NCBI GenBank assembly: GCA_003248755.1
Contig: QFQW01000084.1
Span: 1-16,245, forward strand
Direction: 5' to 3'
Origin: Chryseobacterium sp.
Lineage (GTDB): Bacteria; Bacteroidota; Bacteroidia; Flavobacteriales; Weeksellaceae
Length of the DNA stretch: 16,245 nucleotides
In this document: piece by piece, positions 13,196 to 16,245 of the stretch
How the letters are laid out: each line of letters starts with the position of its first letter
How positions within the stretch are numbered: position 1 is the stretch's first letter
Notes under the pieces: model-generated
Told to the model about the DNA's origin: nothing
Seen by the model: the letters and a program-made list of their open reading frames with translations, nothing else
The model's database searches: none
Translations under genes and position numbers: made by a program

Positions 13196-14650
13196 TTAAA
13201 ATTGAAATTTGAATGGTCCTTCAAAATATGTTTTATAAGAATCCAATAATTCTCCATTCATATCATAAACGCCCAACTCCAGATTTTGTTTCGACAGTTT
13301 GATTTGACTTTCCGGGAAACTTACTGTAATCGTTCCTTTCACCATTGCATCTCTTTTCAGAACAATTTTATTTGAAGCCGAGCTTGAAGATATTTCTCCG
13401 TTTGCAGGTGCAATGATTTTAATGATGACAGTCTTAGTTTCATTAGACTTATTAAGGAAAGTATAATTATAAGTATTATTGATTTTTCCGTCTCTTACGA
13501 AGAACGTGGAACCTGGAGGTTTCAGGAATTTGGCTTCCATTTCTCCTCTGTTATACAGTAATCCACCTAGGAAAACAACAAGCGCTAACAACACAACAGA
13601 ATATGCTTTCATTTTTCCGGAGAATTTGAATTTCTGTTGTTCCTCTATTTCTTTCTCTGACGCATAGCGAACCAATCCGGTTGGAAGACCAACTTTCACC
13701 ATTACTTCATCACAAGCATCCATACAAGCTGTACAATTCACACATTCCATTTGCAAACCATCGCGAATGTCAATTCCTGTAGGACAAACGACAACGCACT
13801 GCTTACAATCGATACAATCGCCTTTTCCCGCAGCGTGTCTGTCTTCACCTTTTTTCCATTTGGCTCGGTTTTCTCCTCTTTTGTAATCGTAGAAAACGTT
13901 GATTGTTTCTTTGTCAATTAAAACACCCTGCAATCTTCCATACGGACAAACCATTGTACAAACCTGCTCTCTAAACCAAGCGAAAACAAAGTAAAATGCT
14001 GCCGTAAACATTATCATCACCAAGAAATTCGTAGGTTTTGCAAAAGGGCCTTCCTGCATAATGCGGAAAACCTCTTCATAACCTACAATGTACATAAACA
14101 TAATGTGAGTGATGATAATGGAAATCAATAAAAATATAGACCATTTCAAGGAGCGCTTCCATATTTTTTCGGTATCCCAAGCTTGGTTATCAAGTCTTAT
14201 TTGCTTGTTCCTGTCACCTTCTATAGCATATTCTATTTTACGGAATATCATTTCTAAGAAAATAGTCTGAGGACAAATCCATCCGCAAAATATTCTCCCG
14301 AAAACAACCGTGAATATAATAATGAATATCAGCGAGGCAATTGCTCCTAATGCCAGAATAAAAAAATCTTGAGGATAAAAAGGTTGTCCAAAAATGAAGA
14401 ACTGGCGCTCTATAATATTAAATAATAGAATAGGATTACCATTGAATTTCAGAAACGGAACTGTAAAATATATGGCTAGTAAGAGAATACTTACAATAAC
14501 TCTGTAATTGGTATATTTTCCTTTAGGTTTTCTTGGAAATACCCATTTTCTTTTACCGGTATTATCCATTGTCCCTACAGAGTCTCTGAATGTTTCAGCT
14601 TCTACTACCCAGCTTTCCGCCTCGTTGTATTTTTTTTCTGTAGTACTCAT
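13196..14650 (-). CDS. ccoG: Cytochrome c oxidase accessory protein CcoG (FixG)
   Basis: A 484-residue polytopic membrane ferredoxin-type protein needed for cbb3 oxidase maturation, reported as a Cu(II) reductase in Rhodobacter. It has membrane segments near 50-70, 95-118, 170-190, 208-226 and 338-356. FCGWICP (121-127) and CTMVCP (231-236) are the extra Cys motifs. Two [4Fe-4S] sets follow: C279, C282, C285, C289 and C303, C306, C309, C313. The C-terminal part (about 370-484) is a periplasmic Ig-like domain. The Pro/Gln of WICPQT is as in the family. The gene starts 14 bases after a large branched inverted repeat that follows ccoP. It may thus be partly uncoupled from ccoP at the RNA level. 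Identification is secure. Confidence 0.96.
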   Translation of the reverse strand: MSTTEKKYNEAESWVVEAETFRDSVGTMDNTGKRKWVFPRKPKGKYTNYRVIVSILLLAIYFTVPFLKFNGNPILLFNIIERQFFIFGQPFYPQDFFILALGAIASLIFIIIFTVVFGRIFCGWICPQTIFLEMIFRKIEYAIEGDRNKQIRLDNQAWDTEKIWKRSLKWSIFLLISIIITHIMFMYIVGYEEVFRIMQEGPFAKPTNFLVMIMFTAAFYFVFAWFREQVCTMVCPYGRLQGVLIDKETINVFYDYKRGENRAKWKKGEDRHAAGKGDCIDCKQCVVVCPTGIDIRDGLQMECVNCTACMDACDEVMVKVGLPTGLVRYASEKEIEEQQKFKFSGKMKAYSVVLLALVVFLGGLLYNRGEMEAKFLKPPGSTFFVRDGKINNTYNYTFLNKSNETKTVIIKIIAPANGEISSSSASNKIVLKRDAMVKGTITVSFPESQIKLSKQNLELGVYDMNGELLDSYKTYFEGPFKFQF

Positions 14651-14660
14651 ATCATTTAGA

Positions 14661-14748
14661 TAAAAAAAGAGATTGTCCCAAGAATAAATAGCTATTATTT
14701 ATTCTCAAATATCATTCCGAAAGAACGATATTTTTGACAATCTCTTTT
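14661..14748 (-). repeat. Branched inverted repeat (three-way junction) with U-tract between ccoP and ccoG
   Basis: A perfect 13-base outer stem joins 14665-14677 (AAAAGAGATTGTC) to 14736-14748. Inside are two further hairpins: a perfect 10-base stem 14681-14690 with 14696-14705 (5-base loop), and 14707-14713 with 14727-14733 (7 bases, extended by 3 more after one mismatch; CGAAA loop). On the minus strand the outer stem is followed by a run of seven T, so the whole can act as an intrinsic terminator or attenuator after ccoP. It could alternatively be a small mobile palindromic element. Confidence 0.7.
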
Positions 14749-14756
14749 GTATGTTT

Positions 14757-15641
14757 TTATTTAGATTTTTCCCAGTGTGCTTCTGTTCCCTGAGGAGCAG
14801 CACCACCTTGTGCAGGTGTGATAGGAGCTTGTTCTTGGTTGATATGGTAGACATAAGCTGCCACATTTTGCATATCAAATCCGGAAACTACACCATTTTT
14901 ACCCCAAGCCTGCATCGTAGGGTTGTTTTTACTACCATTATCAACCATATAGAATACATTTTTGAATAATGTTTTCTCAGGTTGGTTAATCCAGAAATTA
15001 TCAGTCAAGTTAGGACCGATACCTCCTTTTCCACCTTCACCGTGACAAGAAACACAATTGGTTTCGAAAACAGCTTTACCAGCTTCTACATTATCTTCTG
15101 AGAAAACTGCAGTTTCCAAAGTCGGCTGAGTTACTGTTGCCATATAATCATTGATAGCTGCAGTCTGTTCTCTGTACTCTTGCTCATATTCTTTGTATGG
15201 ATGAGCAAAATCTGTCAAGAAATAGGACGACACATATAAAACACAGTATGCAACTCCAAAATAGAAAAGCCCTAACCACCATTTTGGAAGCTGATTGTCA
15301 AGCTCCATGATTCCATCGAATCCGTGGTCGATAAGGATGTCTTTTTCTTCTTTTTCAGACTGACTTTTAAATGCTCCGTTCCAAAGATATTGGAAATAGG
15401 GAATTTTTTTCTCAGCTAGGTAGGTTGCTTTTTCAGCATCAGTTAATTTTTTGAATTTCTCATTCTCAATCAAATCTCCAATCGCATTCTGAATAAAAAC
15501 AACAATGATACTAATCAAAGCTGTTCCCAAGAAAAATCTAGTAGATAGAAAATCCGATGTCTGCGAGAACATATAGAAAACTACAAGTAATAATCCTAAA
15601 ACGATTAGAATATTAATATAAATAGGTGTTCTTCTTTTCAT
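14757..15641 (-). CDS. ccoP: cbb3-type cytochrome c oxidase, cytochrome c subunit CcoP (single haem)
   Basis: A 294-residue membrane-anchored c-type cytochrome. Two hydrophobic segments (9-25 and 35-52) precede a cytoplasmic loop. The CcoP N-terminal signature follows: DGIMELDNQLPKWW (109-122) leading into a third span (122-143). The periplasmic cytochrome domain has one haem motif CVSCH (196-200) with Met243 as probable axial ligand. Proteobacterial CcoP carries two such motifs; here only one is present, and the C-terminal tail is a short Ala/Pro/Gln stretch. It follows the ccoQ-like gene by 19 bases and delivers electrons to the catalytic subunit, which lies beyond the window. Secure apart from haem number, which is read directly. 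Confidence 0.93.
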   Translation of the reverse strand: MKRRTPIYINILIVLGLLLVVFYMFSQTSDFLSTRFFLGTALISIIVVFIQNAIGDLIENEKFKKLTDAEKATYLAEKKIPYFQYLWNGAFKSQSEKEEKDILIDHGFDGIMELDNQLPKWWLGLFYFGVAYCVLYVSSYFLTDFAHPYKEYEQEYREQTAAINDYMATVTQPTLETAVFSEDNVEAGKAVFETNCVSCHGEGGKGGIGPNLTDNFWINQPEKTLFKNVFYMVDNGSKNNPTMQAWGKNGVVSGFDMQNVAAYVYHINQEQAPITPAQGGAAPQGTEAHWEKSK

Positions 15642-15660
15642 TATTAAATATCTTTTTTAA

Positions 15661-15858
15661 TTACAAAGTAAATTTGTCATCGTCGTGGTCTTTTTCCAAA
15701 GGCGCATTCTCTTCTTCACTATAATATTTCTTAGGTCTGTTGATTACGATGTAAACTACAACCACAAAAAATAGAATGAAGATAATCATTGCCAAAGTTT
15801 GGAAGAAACCTGCGTTTTCCACATTGGAGACGATGTCTTTAAAACTTTGCGGAATCAT
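15661..15858 (-). CDS. ccoQ: Small cbb3 oxidase subunit, CcoQ-like
   Basis: A 65-residue single-span protein (membrane segment about 20-40, LAMIIFILFFVVVVYIVI). It has a charged cytoplasmic tail beginning NRPKKYY, followed by an acidic stretch. Size, topology, the NRPKKYY-type ending of the span and the place between ccoO and ccoP are those of CcoQ (FixQ). CcoQ is a small subunit that stabilises the complex. Sequence conservation in this family is low, so the call rests largely on context. Confidence 0.8.
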   Translation of the reverse strand: MIPQSFKDIVSNVENAGFFQTLAMIIFILFFVVVVYIVINRPKKYYSEEENAPLEKDHDDDKFTL

Positions 15859-15871
15859 TTTATTTTAAATA

Positions 15872-16245
15872 TTAATTACTAGCTGTTTTTACTTCTGTAG
15901 TTTTGATATCCGTACCCAATCTTTGCAGATAAGAAATCAATGCTACGATTTCTCTCTTCTCAAGTGGAACAAATTTTTCTCCAGCTTTCTCCTTGTTAGC
16001 TTTAGACTCAGCGAAAGATTTCTTAACGTCATCAGCTTCAGAGAATACATTCTTCACGATAGCACTTGCCTGATTATTCATCCAAGTATCCATAGAGTCA
16101 ATCTGAGCTTTTGTATAAGGAACATCGAAAGTATTTTTCATCAATTCCAATTTAGCTTTAGACTTACTTCTGTCCAATGTGTTTTCAATCAGCCAAGGAT
16201 ATCTAGGCATGATGGAACCTGCAGAAGTTGACCTTGGGTTGTACA
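15872..16245 (-). CDS. ccoO: cbb3 oxidase subunit CcoO (or CcoN-CcoO fusion), C-terminal part
   Basis: The reading frame stays open to the window edge, so the gene is incomplete at its 5' end. The visible part contains NPRSTSAGSIMPRYPWL, the well-known CcoO motif near the end of its cytochrome c domain. LERREI-type sequence (here LEKREIVALISYLQRLGTD) then closes the subunit. CcoO is the mono-haem c subunit that passes electrons to the haem-copper subunit CcoN. In many Bacteroidota the two are fused into one polypeptide; that cannot be decided from this fragment. The Met encoded at 16208-16210 is internal, not the start. It is 13 bases upstream of the ccoQ-like gene. Confidence 0.93.
   Translation of the reverse strand, partial: YNPRSTSAGSIMPRYPWLIENTLDRSKSKAKLELMKNTFDVPYTKAQIDSMDTWMNNQASAIVKNVFSEADDVKKSFAESKANKEKAGEKFVPLEKREIVALISYLQRLGTDIKTTEVKTASN

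Overview
The window looks like a chromosomal segment of a Flavobacteriia member (phylum Bacteroidota), most likely Chryseobacterium or a close relative in the Weeksellaceae. The reasons are low GC, TTTG-N19-TAnnTTTG promoters, a cbb3 oxidase operon in the Bacteroidota style, and short intergenic repeats of a type I associate with these genera. The genus is an inference from sequence character; no ribosomal RNA is present.

Left part (1-4162, all minus strand): a YpfJ-type neutral zinc metallopeptidase; a YfgM-like TPR membrane protein followed 3 bases later by lumazine synthase (ribH), driven by a clear flavobacterial promoter; and a lipoprotein followed closely by adenine phosphoribosyltransferase (apt). 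The gaps at 950-1176 and 4163-4422 carry composite or inverted repeats. Centre-left (4423-6889, plus strand): a stand-alone RapZ C-terminal-domain protein, a MurU/GlmU-like sugar-phosphate nucleotidyltransferase and a LOG-family phosphoribohydrolase form an operon. A small exported DUF6702-like protein and a hairpin terminator follow.

Centre (6893-11987) is a visibly AT-richer accessory island and the most interesting part. An XRE regulator diverges, across a palindrome, from two tandem small genes (55 and 60 codons). Their products share a conserved N-terminal leader and a Trp-Phe, but have unrelated C-termini, as expected of precursor peptides of ribosomally made, modified natural products (RiPPs). 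A hairpin terminator or attenuator follows. After it come, tightly packed, an exported carboxypeptidase-regulatory-like protein, an unusual enzyme joining a class I isoprenoid-synthase-like domain to a class II terpene-cyclase-like domain (split by an in-frame TAA), and a PqqD-like/M50 metallopeptidase membrane protein. I propose a Trp-prenylated, possibly prenyl-cyclised peptide system, analogous in logic to Bacillus ComQ/ComX but with extra leader-recognition and protease parts. This is inference from architecture.

Right part (12005-16245, minus strand): the downstream half of a cbb3-type cytochrome c oxidase locus, in transcription order ccoO (or ccoNO fusion, cut by the window edge), ccoQ-like, ccoP, ccoG, ccoH/fixH and a SafE/TauE-like membrane protein with a His-rich tail. 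These supply high-affinity oxygen respiration and its copper/assembly factors. A striking three-way-junction inverted repeat lies between ccoP and ccoG.
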